From Cellulomonas sp. SLBN-39 (GTDB lineage: Bacteria; Actinomycetota; Actinomycetes; Actinomycetales; Cellulomonadaceae), in the NCBI RefSeq assembly GCF_006715865.1, contig NZ_VFOA01000001.1:3782001-3846000 (forward strand): a stretch of 64,000 nt of DNA, read 5' to 3'. The stretch's first letter is position 1; every line of letters begins with the position of its first letter. Below are positions 11,117 to 23,908 of this stretch, piece after piece. The position numbers were made by a program, and so were the translations under genes. The notes below the pieces were generated by a model that saw only the letters and a list, made by a program, of their open reading frames with translations, searched no databases and had not been told where the DNA came from.

Positions 11117-11135
11117 GTTGTGGCAAGCCCACAAC
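11117..11135. promoter_or_regulatory. Perfect inverted repeat GTTGTGG-N5-CCACAAC, candidate operator
   Basis: A 19-bp palindrome lies between the divergent fabG and DUF3099 promoters. It overlaps the place where the -35 of the rightward promoter (-10 at 11148) should be. Its form (7-bp arms, 5-bp spacer) fits a dimeric HTH repressor. The regulator is unknown. Confidence 0.45.
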
Positions 11136-11147
11136 CGCGCACGCGCC

Positions 11148-11153
11148 TACGAT
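11148..11153 (+). promoter_or_regulatory. -10 element TACGAT, leaderless arrangement
   Basis: TACGAT followed by 6 nt and GTG 11160, the start of the DUF3099 gene. Confidence 0.5.
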
Positions 11154-11159
11154 CTGTCG

Positions 11160-11495
11160 GTGAGCACCCGCCGACGCACGGGCCCCGGCGAGGAGGTGCA
11201 CCGCATCACCTCCGCCCCGGAGCCGCTGACCGACGACCTCGCGCGCCGCCAGCGCCGCTACCTGTGGCAGATGGGGCTGCGCGTCGTCTGCTTCCTCGCC
11301 GCCGGGCTGATGTGGTCGCACGTGCCCGTCGTCATCCCGATCGTGCTGCTGGTCGTCGCGTCGGTGCTGCCCTACGTGGCGGTGCTGCTGGCCAACGCCG
11401 GCCGCGAGCGCCGGGTCGAGGGTGACGTGCAGATGACGCCGCGCGAGCTGGGTGCCGGCGGCGGGACGAGCGAGCTGGGAGGTGGGCCGCGGTGA
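11160..11495 (+). CDS. DUF3099 small membrane protein
   Basis: 111 residues from GTG 11160. It begins with a basic stretch, then the family-typical ITSAPEPLTDD segment, RQRRYLWQMGLRVVCFL, and two hydrophobic segments at ~43-60 and ~62-83 that look like transmembrane helices, followed by a polar Gly-rich tail. This matches the actinobacterial DUF3099 family, whose function is not known. The start was chosen over an upstream ATG at 11118 because a TACGAT -10 element ends 6 nt before the GTG. It overlaps the next gene by GTGA, so the two are cotranscribed. Confidence 0.85.
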   Translation: MSTRRRTGPGEEVHRITSAPEPLTDDLARRQRRYLWQMGLRVVCFLAAGLMWSHVPVVIPIVLLVVASVLPYVAVLLANAGRERRVEGDVQMTPRELGAGGGTSELGGGPR

Positions 11496-11725
11496 GCGAG
11501 CCGGTGCCGGACACGGTCGACGAGCTGGTGTGCAGCGCGCGCGGGTGCCGCGCGGGTGCGACGTGGGGCGTGCTGTGGAACAACCCGAAGCTGCACGCGC
11601 CTGCGCGGCGCAAGGTGTGGCTGGCGTGCGACGACCACCGCGAGCACCTGTCCCAGTACCTGCAGGTGCGGGACTTCCTCAAGGACGTCGTGCCCGTGGG
11701 CGACCTCGAGCAGGTCGGCGCGTGA
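11492..11725 (+). CDS. Small conserved Cys/His protein of unknown function
   Basis: 77 residues, starting with GTG 11492 that overlaps the stop of the DUF3099 gene. Cysteines in CSARGC (residues ~14-19) and a later C-x2-H in ACDDH, plus a nearby His, could form a small zinc site, although this is inference. No membrane segment. It is widely seen in this position in related actinobacteria according to my recollection, between DUF3099 and SURF1. No function is proposed. Confidence 0.75.
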   Translation: MSEPVPDTVDELVCSARGCRAGATWGVLWNNPKLHAPARRKVWLACDDHREHLSQYLQVRDFLKDVVPVGDLEQVGA

Positions 11726-11774
11726 GGTCCGCCACGGTCCGCCGGCGCGGGCGTCGGCCCGGTCCGGCCCGGAC

Positions 11775-12678
11775 GTGAGGCCGGCGACCCGGCGCGCCCT
11801 CGGCCTGGTGGCCGTCGGGCTCGTCGTGGCGGTCGTCTGCACGGCGCTGGGCCGGTGGCAGTGGAACCGGCACGTCGCGCGCGACGCCGCGATCGCCGTG
11901 GTGGAGGCCAACTGGGCGGCGGCACCCGTCGACCTCGCGCAGGTCGTGGCCGATCCCGACGCGCCCCTGCCCGACGCCGACGCGTGGCGCACCGTCACCG
12001 TCACCGGGCGCTGGCTGACCGACGCGTCGGTGCTGCTGCGCAACCGCCCCGTCGACAGCACGCCCGCGTACCACGTGCTCGTGCCCCTGCTGGTGACGGA
12101 CCCGGGCGGGCGGCCCGACGCGGCCGGGGACCGGGTGCTCGTGGTCGACCGCGGCTGGGTGCCCACGGGGGCGGACGGCTCGGTGGACGTCGACGTGCCC
12201 CCTCCCCCGGCGGGCGAGGTGCGCGTCACGGTGCGGCTGCGACCCGGTGAGCGCCCGGCGACGCGGGAGGCCCCCGCGGGCCAGGTGCACGCGATCGACC
12301 CCGCGCAGGTCGTCGCCGCCGGCGGGGACGCGGTCCCGGCGGGCACGCTCCCCTACGCCGCGTACGGCTCGTTCGTCGCGGAGACCCCCCCGGCCGCCGT
12401 CGCGCTGGGCGCGCTGGACCCGCCGTCGACGGACCCGGGATCGCACCTGTCGTACGCGTTCCAGTGGTGGGTGTTCGCGCTCGGCGGGCTGGTGGCGTTC
12501 GTCGTCGCGGCGCGCCGCGAGCTGACCGCCCCGGACGTGCCCGCCCCGGGCGCCCCCGGGCCCACGGGTGCGCCCGCACCCGTGCCGCCGGCGCGCCGGG
12601 CCCGTCGGCGCGGACGCGACGAGATCGACGAGGACGCCCTGGTGGACGCCCAGCTCGCCGACGGTCCGGGCGCGCCGG

Positions 12679-12695
<17 letters not shown>
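11775..12695 (+). CDS. SURF1 family cytochrome oxidase assembly protein
   Basis: 306 residues from GTG 11775. SURF1 proteins help insert heme a into subunit I of aa3-type cytochrome c oxidase. The family layout is present: an N-terminal membrane helix (~7-22) followed by LGRWQWNRH, an extracytoplasmic beta-rich domain including WRTVTVTGRWL and VDRGWVP, and a C-terminal helix (~230-250) after SYAFQWWVFALGG. The last ~50 residues are a Pro/Ala/Arg-rich cytoplasmic tail. The gene follows the small Cys/His gene by 49 nt. Its 3' end overlaps the convergent ABC-F gene by 17 bp. Heme A synthase (ctaA), its functional partner, is 15 kb away in this window. Confidence 0.9.
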
Positions 12696-14277
<1,582 letters not shown>

Positions 14278-14334
14278 TGGTGGTTTCCTCCGAGATCGCC
14301 GGGAGGGATCTGGAGCCCGGCACAAACGCCCCGC

Positions 14335-14340
14335 AGTCTA
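14335..14340 (-). promoter_or_regulatory. Candidate -10 element of the ABC-F gene (TAGACT)
   Basis: TAGACT on the minus strand, 58 nt before GTG 14277, giving a leader that includes the GGAGG ribosome site. It faces the bioY promoter. Confidence 0.35.
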
Positions 14341-14349
14341 CCGAGCCGC

Positions 14350-14355
14350 TAGCGT
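14350..14355 (+). promoter_or_regulatory. Candidate -10 element of bioYMN (TAGCGT)
   Basis: TAGCGT 86 nt before the bioY ATG, back to back with the ABC-F promoter. I see no biotin-repressor (BirA/BioQ-like) palindrome in the leader. Confidence 0.35.
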
Positions 14356-14440
14356 GGCGAGCGGCCCGGGACCGCCGGGACCGCGCACGCCGCGCCCGTC
14401 AGGGCCCGCGACGACCTCCCGACCCCGGTGAGAGGCCCCC

Positions 14441-15118
14441 ATGCCGAGCACGCCCGACGCCCCCGCCACCACGGCGCCCGCGCGCCCCGTGGCGCGCCGC
14501 CACCGCGGCACCGACGTCGCCCTCGTGGCGTCGTTCGCCGCGTTCGTCGCCGCCTGCGCCCTCGTGCCGCCGATCCCCACGGCGTCGGGCGTGCCGATCA
14601 CCCTGCAGACGTTCGGCGTGCTGCTCGCCGGCCTGGTGCTGGGGCCGTGGCGCGGCTTCCTCGCCGTGACCCTGTACCTCGTCGTCGGGCTGGCCGGCGT
14701 GCCGGTGTTCGCGGAGATGACGGGGGGCCTGGGCGTCCTGGGCAAGCCGTCGGTCGGCTACCTGCTGGCGTTCCCGCTGGGTGCGGCGCTCGCCGGCGTC
14801 CTCGGCGGGCTCGCGCTGCGCCTGCCCGCCCGTCGCCCGCCCGCCGGTCCGGGCGCCCCGGTCGCGCGCCGGCTCCTGGTGCGCGCCACGCCCGCCCTCC
14901 GGTTCGTGGCTCTCGTCGGCGCCGGCCTGGCCGCGTCGTTCCTCACCATCCACCCCGCCGGCGTCGCGGGCCTGATGTGGCGGCTGGGGGTCGACCTGCC
15001 CGCGGCGGTCGCCATCGATGTCGTCTACTGGCCGGGCGACGTGGTGAAGAACGTCCTCGCCGCGATCGTCACGCTCGCCGTGCTGCGCGCGTTCCCGGAC
15101 CTGCGCGACCGGGCCTGA
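14441..15118 (+). CDS. bioY: Biotin transporter substrate-binding subunit BioY
   Basis: 225 residues from ATG 14441 with a GAGAGG ribosome site. It is the S component of the ECF biotin importer, an integral membrane protein of about six helices. The hallmark sequences are present: PPIPTASGVPITLQTFGVLLAG near residue 45-66, and GLAGVPVFAEMTGG with KPSVGYLLAFPLGA. A Pro/Arg-rich loop at ~125-150 is longer than usual. It heads a three-gene operon with the ATPase and the T component, a complete BioMNY system. Confidence 0.95.
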   Translation: MPSTPDAPATTAPARPVARRHRGTDVALVASFAAFVAACALVPPIPTASGVPITLQTFGVLLAGLVLGPWRGFLAVTLYLVVGLAGVPVFAEMTGGLGVLGKPSVGYLLAFPLGAALAGVLGGLALRLPARRPPAGPGAPVARRLLVRATPALRFVALVGAGLAASFLTIHPAGVAGLMWRLGVDLPAAVAIDVVYWPGDVVKNVLAAIVTLAVLRAFPDLRDRA

Positions 15119-15127
15119 CGGCACCGC

Positions 15128-15853
15128 GTGATCGAGCTCGACGGCGCCGAGGTCACCGCCTGGTCCCCCGACCCCGCGGGCGGTCCCGACCGTGTGGTCC
15201 GCCTGCTGGGGCCGGTGGACCTGCGCCTGGCCGAGCGCCGCGTCGCCGTCGTCGGTGCCAACGGGTCCGGCAAGTCGACGCTGGCCCGGCTGCTCAACGG
15301 GCTGGTCCTGCCGTCCGCCGGGCACGTGCGGGTGGACGGCCTCGACACCGCCGCCGACGGACCGGCCGTCCGCCGCCGCGTCGGGTTCGTGTTCACCGAC
15401 CCGGACGCCCAGATCGTCATGCCGACCCCGCTGGAGGACGTCGCGCTGTCGCTGCGCCGCACCGTCCCCGACGCCCGCGAGCGCGAGGCCCGCGCCGCCG
15501 CCACGCTGGCCCGGTTCGGGCTCGCCGACCGCGCGCACGTGCCGGTCCACGCGCTGTCCGGCGGGCAGCGCCAGCTCCTGGCGCTCGCGGCGGTGCTGGC
15601 CACCGACCCGCAGGTGCTCGTGTGCGACGAGCCGACGACCCTGCTGGACCTGCGCTGGCGCACCCGGGTGGACGACCTGCTCGCGACGCTCCCCCAGCAG
15701 GTGGTGGTGGTGACGCACGACCTGGAGGCCGCCGCCCGCGCCGAGCGGGTCCTCGTCGTCGACGAGGGGGTGGTCGTCGCGGACGACGCGCCCGGGCCGG
15801 CGATCGCCCGCTACCGGTCGCTGATGACGGGTGCGCGGGCGGCGCACCCGTGA
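15128..15853 (+). CDS. bioM: Biotin ECF transporter ATPase (BioM)
   Basis: 241 residues from GTG 15128, 9 nt after bioY. It is a single ABC ATPase: Walker A GANGSGKST (~45-53), Q-loop region FTDPDAQIV, signature LSGGQRQLLALAAV, Walker B VLVCDEPTT and the H-loop VVVTHDLEAAARA. The FTDPDAQI Q-loop is typical of ECF A components. It energises uptake through BioN. The gene overlaps bioN by GTGA. Confidence 0.93.
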   Translation: MIELDGAEVTAWSPDPAGGPDRVVRLLGPVDLRLAERRVAVVGANGSGKSTLARLLNGLVLPSAGHVRVDGLDTAADGPAVRRRVGFVFTDPDAQIVMPTPLEDVALSLRRTVPDAREREARAAATLARFGLADRAHVPVHALSGGQRQLLALAAVLATDPQVLVCDEPTTLLDLRWRTRVDDLLATLPQQVVVVTHDLEAAARAERVLVVDEGVVVADDAPGPAIARYRSLMTGARAAHP

Positions 15854-16521
15854 CCGACCGACGGCGCGGCGGACGCCGCGGCGGTCCGTTGCGGGCGCCG
15901 TGGGCCGGTCCGCTCGGCCTGCACCACCCGGGCAGGAGCCTGGTGCACCGGGCACCCGCGGGCGCCAAGCTGGTGGCGCTCGCGGCGTTCACGGTGGCCG
16001 TGGTGGCACTGAAGGGACCGGTCCCCGCCGCCGGGCTCCTGGGCCTCGCGCTGGCCGCGTCGGTGGTCGCGCGCCTGCCGTGGGGGCGGCACCTGCGTGC
16101 CCTCACCCCCGTCCTGGTCACCGCTGCCGTCCTCGGGGTGTACCAGGTGTGGCAGCGCGGCCCGGCGGCCGCGGCCGAGGTCGTCCTCGACCTGCTCGCG
16201 GTGGTGCTCGCGGGCACGGTCGTGACCGCGACCACCCGGTCCGACGCCCTGCTGGCGACGGTGGCCGGTGCGACGCACCGCCTGCGGGCGCCGCTGGGCC
16301 GCGTCGGGCTGCACCCAGAGACGATCGCGCTGGCGGTGAGCCTGTTCCTGCGCACCGTGCCGGTCCTGGTGCAGGTGGCGGCCGAGTCGCGGGACGCAGC
16401 CCGGGCGCGGGGTCTCGAGCGCAGCCCGCGGGCGGTCGTGGTGCCGGCGGCGGTGCGCATGGTCGGGCACGCCCGGGCCACGGGCGACGCGCTGGCGGCG
16501 CGCGGCCTCGGCGAGGACTGA
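15850..16521 (+). CDS. bioN: Biotin ECF transporter transmembrane subunit (BioN, EcfT)
   Basis: 223 residues from GTG 15850, overlapping bioM by 4 nt. About five hydrophobic segments between residues 35 and 150, then a cytoplasmic helical region. The two Ala-Arg-Gly motifs used by EcfT to dock on the ATPase are visible as ARARGLE (~180) and AARGLGED at the C-terminus. Together with BioY and BioM it completes the importer. A small hairpin follows 12 nt after the stop. Confidence 0.92.
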   Translation: MTDRRRGGRRGGPLRAPWAGPLGLHHPGRSLVHRAPAGAKLVALAAFTVAVVALKGPVPAAGLLGLALAASVVARLPWGRHLRALTPVLVTAAVLGVYQVWQRGPAAAAEVVLDLLAVVLAGTVVTATTRSDALLATVAGATHRLRAPLGRVGLHPETIALAVSLFLRTVPVLVQVAAESRDAARARGLERSPRAVVVPAAVRMVGHARATGDALAARGLGED

Positions 16522-16532
16522 CGGGGCGCCTC

Positions 16533-16547
16533 CTCGGCCGCGCCGAG
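16533..16547 (+). terminator. Small hairpin after bioN
   Basis: CTCGGC-CGC-GCCGAG, arms 16533-16538 and 16542-16547. Short, so only a weak terminator candidate for bioYMN. Confidence 0.3.
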
Positions 16548-16679
16548 ACCGACCGGTGCCCCCGCCCGGTCGTGCGCCCCTGTCCGGGCGTGGTCCTCCC
16601 GCCGGGCGACCTTCGTCCGACGCGCGACGCCTGTTTCCGTTATCGAGCGCGACGTCGGGCGACGCGGGACGGCAGGCCC

Positions 16680-16685
16680 TACCGT
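16680..16685 (+). promoter_or_regulatory. -10 element TACCGT, leaderless arrangement
   Basis: TACCGT followed by 6 nt and GTG 16692. It favours that GTG over the in-frame GTG at 16686. Confidence 0.45.
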
Positions 16686-16691
16686 GTGCGC

Positions 16692-17564
16692 GTGACCTTC
16701 AGCGACGGCGGGAACTTCGAGGGTGGGCGCGTCAGCAGGCGCTCGGGCGGGCGCACGGCAGCGGTCGGAGGCGGGGCGATCGGTCTGGTCGTCCTCGCGG
16801 TCTACCTGTTCACCGGCACCGACCTCTCCCCCCTGCTCGGCGGCGGGGAGGCCGGCGCGCCCGCCGCCCAGGAGACCGTCGGCGCCTGCAGCGCGGAGCA
16901 GGCCAACAGCGACCCCACGTGCCGGTTCTCCGCCACGGTCCAGTCGCTCGACGCCTACTGGGAGCCGACACTCGCGGGCACGGGCACACCCCTGACGCTC
17001 CCCGAGGGCGCGGTCTTCGAGCAGGCCACGAGCACCGGCTGCGGCGACGCGTCGGCCTCGACCGGCCCGTTCTACTGCCCCGTCGACACCACGATCTACC
17101 TGGACCTCGGGTTCTTCACGCTGCTGCAGGAGCAGTTCGGCACGCAGGGCGGGCCGCTCGCGGAGATGTACGTGTACGCCCACGAGTACGGCCACCACGT
17201 CCAGCACCTGACGGGCGCGCTCGAGAGCGCCGACCGCACGGGCACCGGCGCGGACTCCGACTCGGTCCGCATCGAGCTCCAGGCCGACTGCTACGCCGGC
17301 ATGTGGGCCGGGGACGCGGCCACCCGGGAAGACCCCGACACCGGCGTGACGTTCCTCGAGCCGATCACCGCCGAGCAGCTGGCGCAGGCGATCGACACGG
17401 CCGAGGCCATCGGCGACGACCACATCCAGGCGGGCGGCGGCGGGACCGTCGACCCGGACACGTGGACCCACGGGTCGAGCGAGCAGCGCCGCCGCTGGTT
17501 CACGATCGGGTACGAGCAGGGGTCGATGCAGGCCTGCGACACCTTCGCCGCGGCCGATCTCTGA
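16692..17564 (+). CDS. Neutral zinc metallopeptidase (YpfJ family), membrane-anchored
   Basis: 290 residues from GTG 16692. A single hydrophobic segment at ~28-45 follows a short Gly/Arg-rich cytoplasmic stretch, so the protein is probably anchored with the peptidase outside the cell. The zinc motif HEYGHHVQH (an HExxH) is near residue 160, and further conserved elements are the YCP and DTTIYLD segment before it and ELQADCYAGMWA after it, which supplies the third zinc ligand. This matches the 'putative neutral zinc metallopeptidase' family (YpfJ); substrates are unknown. It is monocistronic, ending at a strong bidirectional terminator shared with the suf operon. Confidence 0.9.
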   Translation: MTFSDGGNFEGGRVSRRSGGRTAAVGGGAIGLVVLAVYLFTGTDLSPLLGGGEAGAPAAQETVGACSAEQANSDPTCRFSATVQSLDAYWEPTLAGTGTPLTLPEGAVFEQATSTGCGDASASTGPFYCPVDTTIYLDLGFFTLLQEQFGTQGGPLAEMYVYAHEYGHHVQHLTGALESADRTGTGADSDSVRIELQADCYAGMWAGDAATREDPDTGVTFLEPITAEQLAQAIDTAEAIGDDHIQAGGGGTVDPDTWTHGSSEQRRRWFTIGYEQGSMQACDTFAAADL

Positions 17565-17616
17565 CCGGGCGCCGCGCCCGGCACCCGGCCGACGCACCGC
17601 TGCACGGCCCTGCGCA

Positions 17617-17655
17617 CGACGACGGCCCGGTCCCCACGGGACCGGGCCGTCGTCG
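17617..17655. terminator. Perfect 18-bp hairpin, bidirectional terminator
   Basis: Arms 17617-17634 and 17638-17655 are exactly complementary with a 3-nt CAC loop. It lies between the convergent metallopeptidase gene and the end of the suf operon and would serve both. Confidence 0.8.
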
Positions 17656-17668
17656 ATCCGGCGCACCG

Positions 17669-18006
17669 TCAGATGTTGAAGCCCAGGGCCCGCATCTGCT
17701 CACGGCCGTCGTCGGTGATCTTCTCCGGGCCCCACGGCGGCATCCACACCCAGTTGATGCGGAAGCCGTCGACGACCCCGTCGAGGGCCTGCGCGGACTG
17801 GTCCTCGATGACGTCCGTCAGCGGGCACGCCGCCGACGTGAGCGTCATGTCGATGACCGCGGTGTTCGTCTGGTCGATCGCGACGCCGTAGACGAGGCCG
17901 AGGTCGACGACGTTGATGCCGAGCTCGGGGTCGATGACGTCGCGCATCGCCTCCTCGACGTCGGCCACGTTGGCCGCGCCGGGAGCCGTGCCCGTGCTGT
18001 CGGTGG

Positions 18007-18010
<4 letters not shown>
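17669..18010 (-). CDS. sufT: Metal-sulfur cluster assembly factor (SufT / PaaD-like)
   Basis: 113 residues from ATG 18010, which overlaps the sufU stop (ATGA). MIP18/DUF59 fold: VIDPELGINVVDLGLVYGV (~27-45) and TLTSAACPLTDVI with the conserved cysteine. Ends with VWMPPWGPEKITDDGREQMRALGF, the standard C-terminus of actinobacterial SufT. These proteins help mature or deliver Fe-S clusters. Last gene of the suf operon. Confidence 0.92.
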
Positions 18011-20730
<2,720 letters not shown>

Positions 20731-20749
20731 CTCGGGGTACTCCTCGGGG

Positions 20750-21082
20750 TCAGAGCGGGGCGTCGACGTCGACGAGCACTCGCTCGCCGTCGACGGTCAC
20801 GGGGTAGACGGGGACGGGGCGCACGGCGGGGGGCGACAGGGGCCTGCCGCTGCGCAGGTCGAACCGCGACCCGTGCAGCCAGCACTCCACCGAGCAGCCC
20901 TCGACCTCGCCCTCGGACAGGGAGACGGCGCCGTGCGAGCAGACGTCGCTGATCGCGTGCCACTCGCCGGTCTCGTCGCGCACGACGGCGACCTCGACGG
21001 GGCCGCCCTCGCCCTCGAGCTCGACGCGCAGCGTGCCGGCGACGGGCACGTCACCGGTCAGGCAGGCCAGCTGCGCGCTCAT
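20750..21082 (-). CDS. Rieske-type non-heme iron ferredoxin
   Basis: 110 residues from ATG 21082, overlapping the sufD stop by 4 nt. The [2Fe-2S] Rieske motif is complete: C-S-H in DVCSHGAVSL and C-W-L-H in ECWLHGSRFD, giving two Cys and two His ligands. Similar to small ferredoxins of dioxygenase systems. Its place inside the suf operon between sufD and sufC is common in actinobacteria and suggests a role as electron donor or as a client in cluster assembly, which is inference. Confidence 0.92.
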   Translation of the reverse strand: MSAQLACLTGDVPVAGTLRVELEGEGGPVEVAVVRDETGEWHAISDVCSHGAVSLSEGEVEGCSVECWLHGSRFDLRSGRPLSPPAVRPVPVYPVTVDGERVLVDVDAPL

Positions 21083-22383
21083 GCGGTGGTCGCGGCGGCC
21101 TCGCCGCCCTCGACCGTGGCCGGGGCGCCGGTGAGCTCGCTCATCGACTTCTCCAGCTCGGCCTCGATGGACGCCAGGAGCCGCTCCTCGACCTCGGGCA
21201 CGCCGATCTCGGCGACCAGCTCGGCGAAGAACCCGCGGACCACGAGGCGACGGGCGTCGGCCTCGGGGATGCCGCGCGCACGCAGGTAGAACAGCTGCTC
21301 GTCGTCGAAGCGGCCGGTCGCGCTCGCGTGGCCCGCCCCCTCGATGACACCGGTCTCGATCTCGAGGTTCGGGACCGAGTCGGCACGGGCGCCGTCGGTC
21401 AGCACGAGGTTGCGGTTCAGCTCGTACGTGTCCGTGCCCTCGGCCGCGGCGCGGATCAGCACGTCGCCGACCCACACCGTGTGCGCGCCCTGACCCTGCA
21501 GCGCGCCCTTGTACGTGACGCGGGAGACGCAGCTGGGCACCGCGTGGTCGACGAAGAGCCGGTGCTCCTGGTGCTGGTCCGCGTCGGCGAAGTACAGCCC
21601 GAGCGCGGTGACCGAGGCGCCCTCTCCGACGAACTCGGTGTCGGGCGTGACGCGCACGGCGTCGCCGCCGAGCGTGACGACGATGTGCTTGACGGTCGCG
21701 TCGCGGCCGATGCGCAGGCGGTGGCTTGCGGCGTGCACCGAGCCCGGCGCCCAGTCGTGCACCGAGACGACGGTCAGGTGCGCACCGTCCTCGGCGACGA
21801 TCTCGACGGTCTCGGACAGCACCGCGTGCCCGACGTGGTCGATCACGACCGTGCCCTGCGAGAGCGGCTCGGCGTGGACCAGCAGGTGCGAGGCCGTCGG
21901 GTCGAGCGGCGCCTCGGCGGTGCCCGCGCCCTCGACGCCCTCGACGACCACGGACGTGACCTTGGACGAGACGGACTCGCGCGGCAGCGTCACGACCGTG
22001 GAGCGCTCGAACGACGCCCACGAGGTGACGGCGGTGCGGTCGCCCGGACGGCCGGCGGTGCCCAGGCGCGGGTCGTCGCGGTCGACGATCTCGACGCGCA
22101 CCTCGGGCGACTCCACGACGGTGGTGAGCACGCCGTGGCCGGTCAGCACACCGTCGGTCGCGGCCGCGAACAGCGGTGCGTACCGGTCGACCGGCGCGAA
22201 CCGCCACTCCTCCTCGCGCCCCGTGGGGACGGGCAGGTCGGCGGGGTCGAAGCTCGTGCGGCGCGCCGCACGCGAGGCCTCGGGCACGGCGCCGACGCCG
22301 TGGGTGTGCGCACCGTCCGCGACGGCGCGCGAGTGGTCCGTCGAGAGCCCCGTCGTGGCGCCCTCGTTCGTGGTGGTCGTCAT
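21079..22383 (-). CDS. sufD: Fe-S cluster assembly protein SufD
   Basis: 434 residues from ATG 22383; stop of sufB and start overlap as TGATG. It forms a beta-helix scaffold with SufB. The C-terminal family segment is present (ATGRFDDEQLFYLRARGIPE followed by ARRLVVRGFFAELV). The first ~45 residues are Thr/Ala/His-rich and not conserved in character. It completes the SufBCD complex with neighbouring sufB and sufC. Confidence 0.96.
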   Translation of the reverse strand: MTTTTNEGATTGLSTDHSRAVADGAHTHGVGAVPEASRAARRTSFDPADLPVPTGREEEWRFAPVDRYAPLFAAATDGVLTGHGVLTTVVESPEVRVEIVDRDDPRLGTAGRPGDRTAVTSWASFERSTVVTLPRESVSSKVTSVVVEGVEGAGTAEAPLDPTASHLLVHAEPLSQGTVVIDHVGHAVLSETVEIVAEDGAHLTVVSVHDWAPGSVHAASHRLRIGRDATVKHIVVTLGGDAVRVTPDTEFVGEGASVTALGLYFADADQHQEHRLFVDHAVPSCVSRVTYKGALQGQGAHTVWVGDVLIRAAAEGTDTYELNRNLVLTDGARADSVPNLEIETGVIEGAGHASATGRFDDEQLFYLRARGIPEADARRLVVRGFFAELVAEIGVPEVEERLLASIEAELEKSMSELTGAPATVEGGEAAATTA

Positions 22384-23840
22384 CAGCCGACGGCCCCTTC
22401 CATCTGCAGCTCGATGAGGCGGTTCAGCTCGAGGGCGTACTCCATGGGCAGCTCGCGCGCGATGGGCTCGACGAACCCGCGCACGATCATGGCCATGGCC
22501 TCGGTCTCGGCCATCCCGCGGGACATGAGGTAGAACAGCTGGTCCTCGCTCACGCGCGAGACCGTGGCCTCGTGCCCCATCGACACGTCGTCCTCGCGGA
22601 CGTCGACGTACGGGTAGGTGTCGGAGCGGGAGATCTGGTCGACGAGCAGCGCGTCGCACAGGACGTTCGAGGCGGAGTGCGCGGCGCCCTCGAGGATCTG
22701 CACGAGCCCCCGGTACGACGTGCGCCCGCCGCCGCGCGCCACGGACTTCGAGACGATCGAGCTCGACGTGTGCGGCGCCGCGTGCACCATCTTCGAGCCG
22801 GCGTCCTGGTGCTGGCCCTCGCCGGCGAACGCGATCGACAGCGTCTCGCCGCGCGCGTGCTCGCCCATGAGGTAGATCGCCGGGTACTTCATCGTGACCT
22901 TGGAGCCGATGTTGCCGTCGACCCACTCCATGGTGCCGCCCTCGGCGACCGTGGCGCGCTTGGTCACCAGGTTGTAGACGTTGTTCGACCAGTTCTGGAT
23001 GGTCGTGTACCGCACGCGGGCGTTCTTCTTGACGATGATCTCGACGACCGCGGAGTGCAGCGAGTCCGACTGGTAGATCGGGGCGGTGCAGCCCTCGACG
23101 TAGTGCACCGAGGAGCCCTCGTCGGCGATGATCAGCGTCCGCTCGAACTGGCCCATGTTCTCGGTGTTGATCCGGAAGTAGGCCTGCAGCGGGATCTCGA
23201 CGTGGACGCCCGGCGGCACGTAGACGAACGAGCCGCCCGACCACACCGCGGTGTTGAGCGAGGCGAACTTGTTGTCCCCCGGGGGGATGACGGAGCCGAA
23301 GTACTGCTCGAAGATCTCCGGGTGCTCGCGCAGACCCGTGTCGGTGTCGAGGAAGACGACGCCCTGCTCCTCCAGCGACTCCTGGATCTGGTGGTAGACG
23401 ACCTCGGACTCGTACTGGGCGGCGACGCCCGCGACGAGACGCTGCTTCTCCGCCTCGGGGATGCCGAGCCGGTCGTACGTGTTCTTGATGTCCTCGGGCA
23501 GGTCCTCCCAGCTGGTGGCCTGCTTCTCCGTGGACCGCACGAAGTACTTGATGTTGTCGAAGTCGATGCCCGACAGGTCGGCGCCCCACCACGGCATGGG
23601 CTTCTTGTCGAACAGGCGCAGCGACTTCAGGCGCGTGCGCAGCATCCACTCGGGCTCGTTCTTCAGCCGCGAGATGTCGCGGACGACGTCCTCGGACAGG
23701 CCGCGGCGGGCCACGGAGCCGGCGACGTCGGGGTCGTGCCAGCCGTAGGTGTAGTTGCCGATCGAGGCGATGGCCTCGTCCTGGCTCATCGGCTCGGCCG
23801 CGGCCGGCCGGGTGGCCGTCTCGTCCGTGGGTGCGCTCAT
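22383..23840 (-). CDS. sufB: Fe-S cluster assembly protein SufB
   Basis: 485 residues from ATG 23840, with GGAAGGAACCGGAG as ribosome site region. It is the scaffold subunit on which clusters are assembled. Recognised by [12 protein letters not shown] near residue 33, [56 protein letters not shown] (with the conserved cysteine) and the C-terminal [25 protein letters not shown]. Longest and most conserved gene of the operon; follows sufR by 68 nt. Confidence 0.97.
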   Translation of the reverse strand: MSAPTDETATRPAAAEPMSQDEAIASIGNYTYGWHDPDVAGSVARRGLSEDVVRDISRLKNEPEWMLRTRLKSLRLFDKKPMPWWGADLSGIDFDNIKYFVRSTEKQATSWEDLPEDIKNTYDRLGIPEAEKQRLVAGVAAQYESEVVYHQIQESLEEQGVVFLDTDTGLREHPEIFEQYFGSVIPPGDNKFASLNTAVWSGGSFVYVPPGVHVEIPLQAYFRINTENMGQFERTLIIADEGSSVHYVEGCTAPIYQSDSLHSAVVEIIVKKNARVRYTTIQNWSNNVYNLVTKRATVAEGGTMEWVDGNIGSKVTMKYPAIYLMGEHARGETLSIAFAGEGQHQDAGSKMVHAAPHTSSSIVSKSVARGGGRTSYRGLVQILEGAAHSASNVLCDALLVDQISRSDTYPYVDVREDDVSMGHEATVSRVSEDQLFYLMSRGMAETEAMAMIVRGFVEPIARELPMEYALELNRLIELQMEGAVG

Positions 23841-23908
23841 GGCTCCGGTTCCTTCCGTCGAGTGCACGGGGGGCGTGGTGCTGGTCGGGGGGCGTACGGC
23901 GTGCTGGT

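Noticed and set aside
14356-14440. Riboswitch or BirA operator in the bioY leader
   Set aside because: The 85-nt leader shows no palindrome or conserved aptamer that I recognise.
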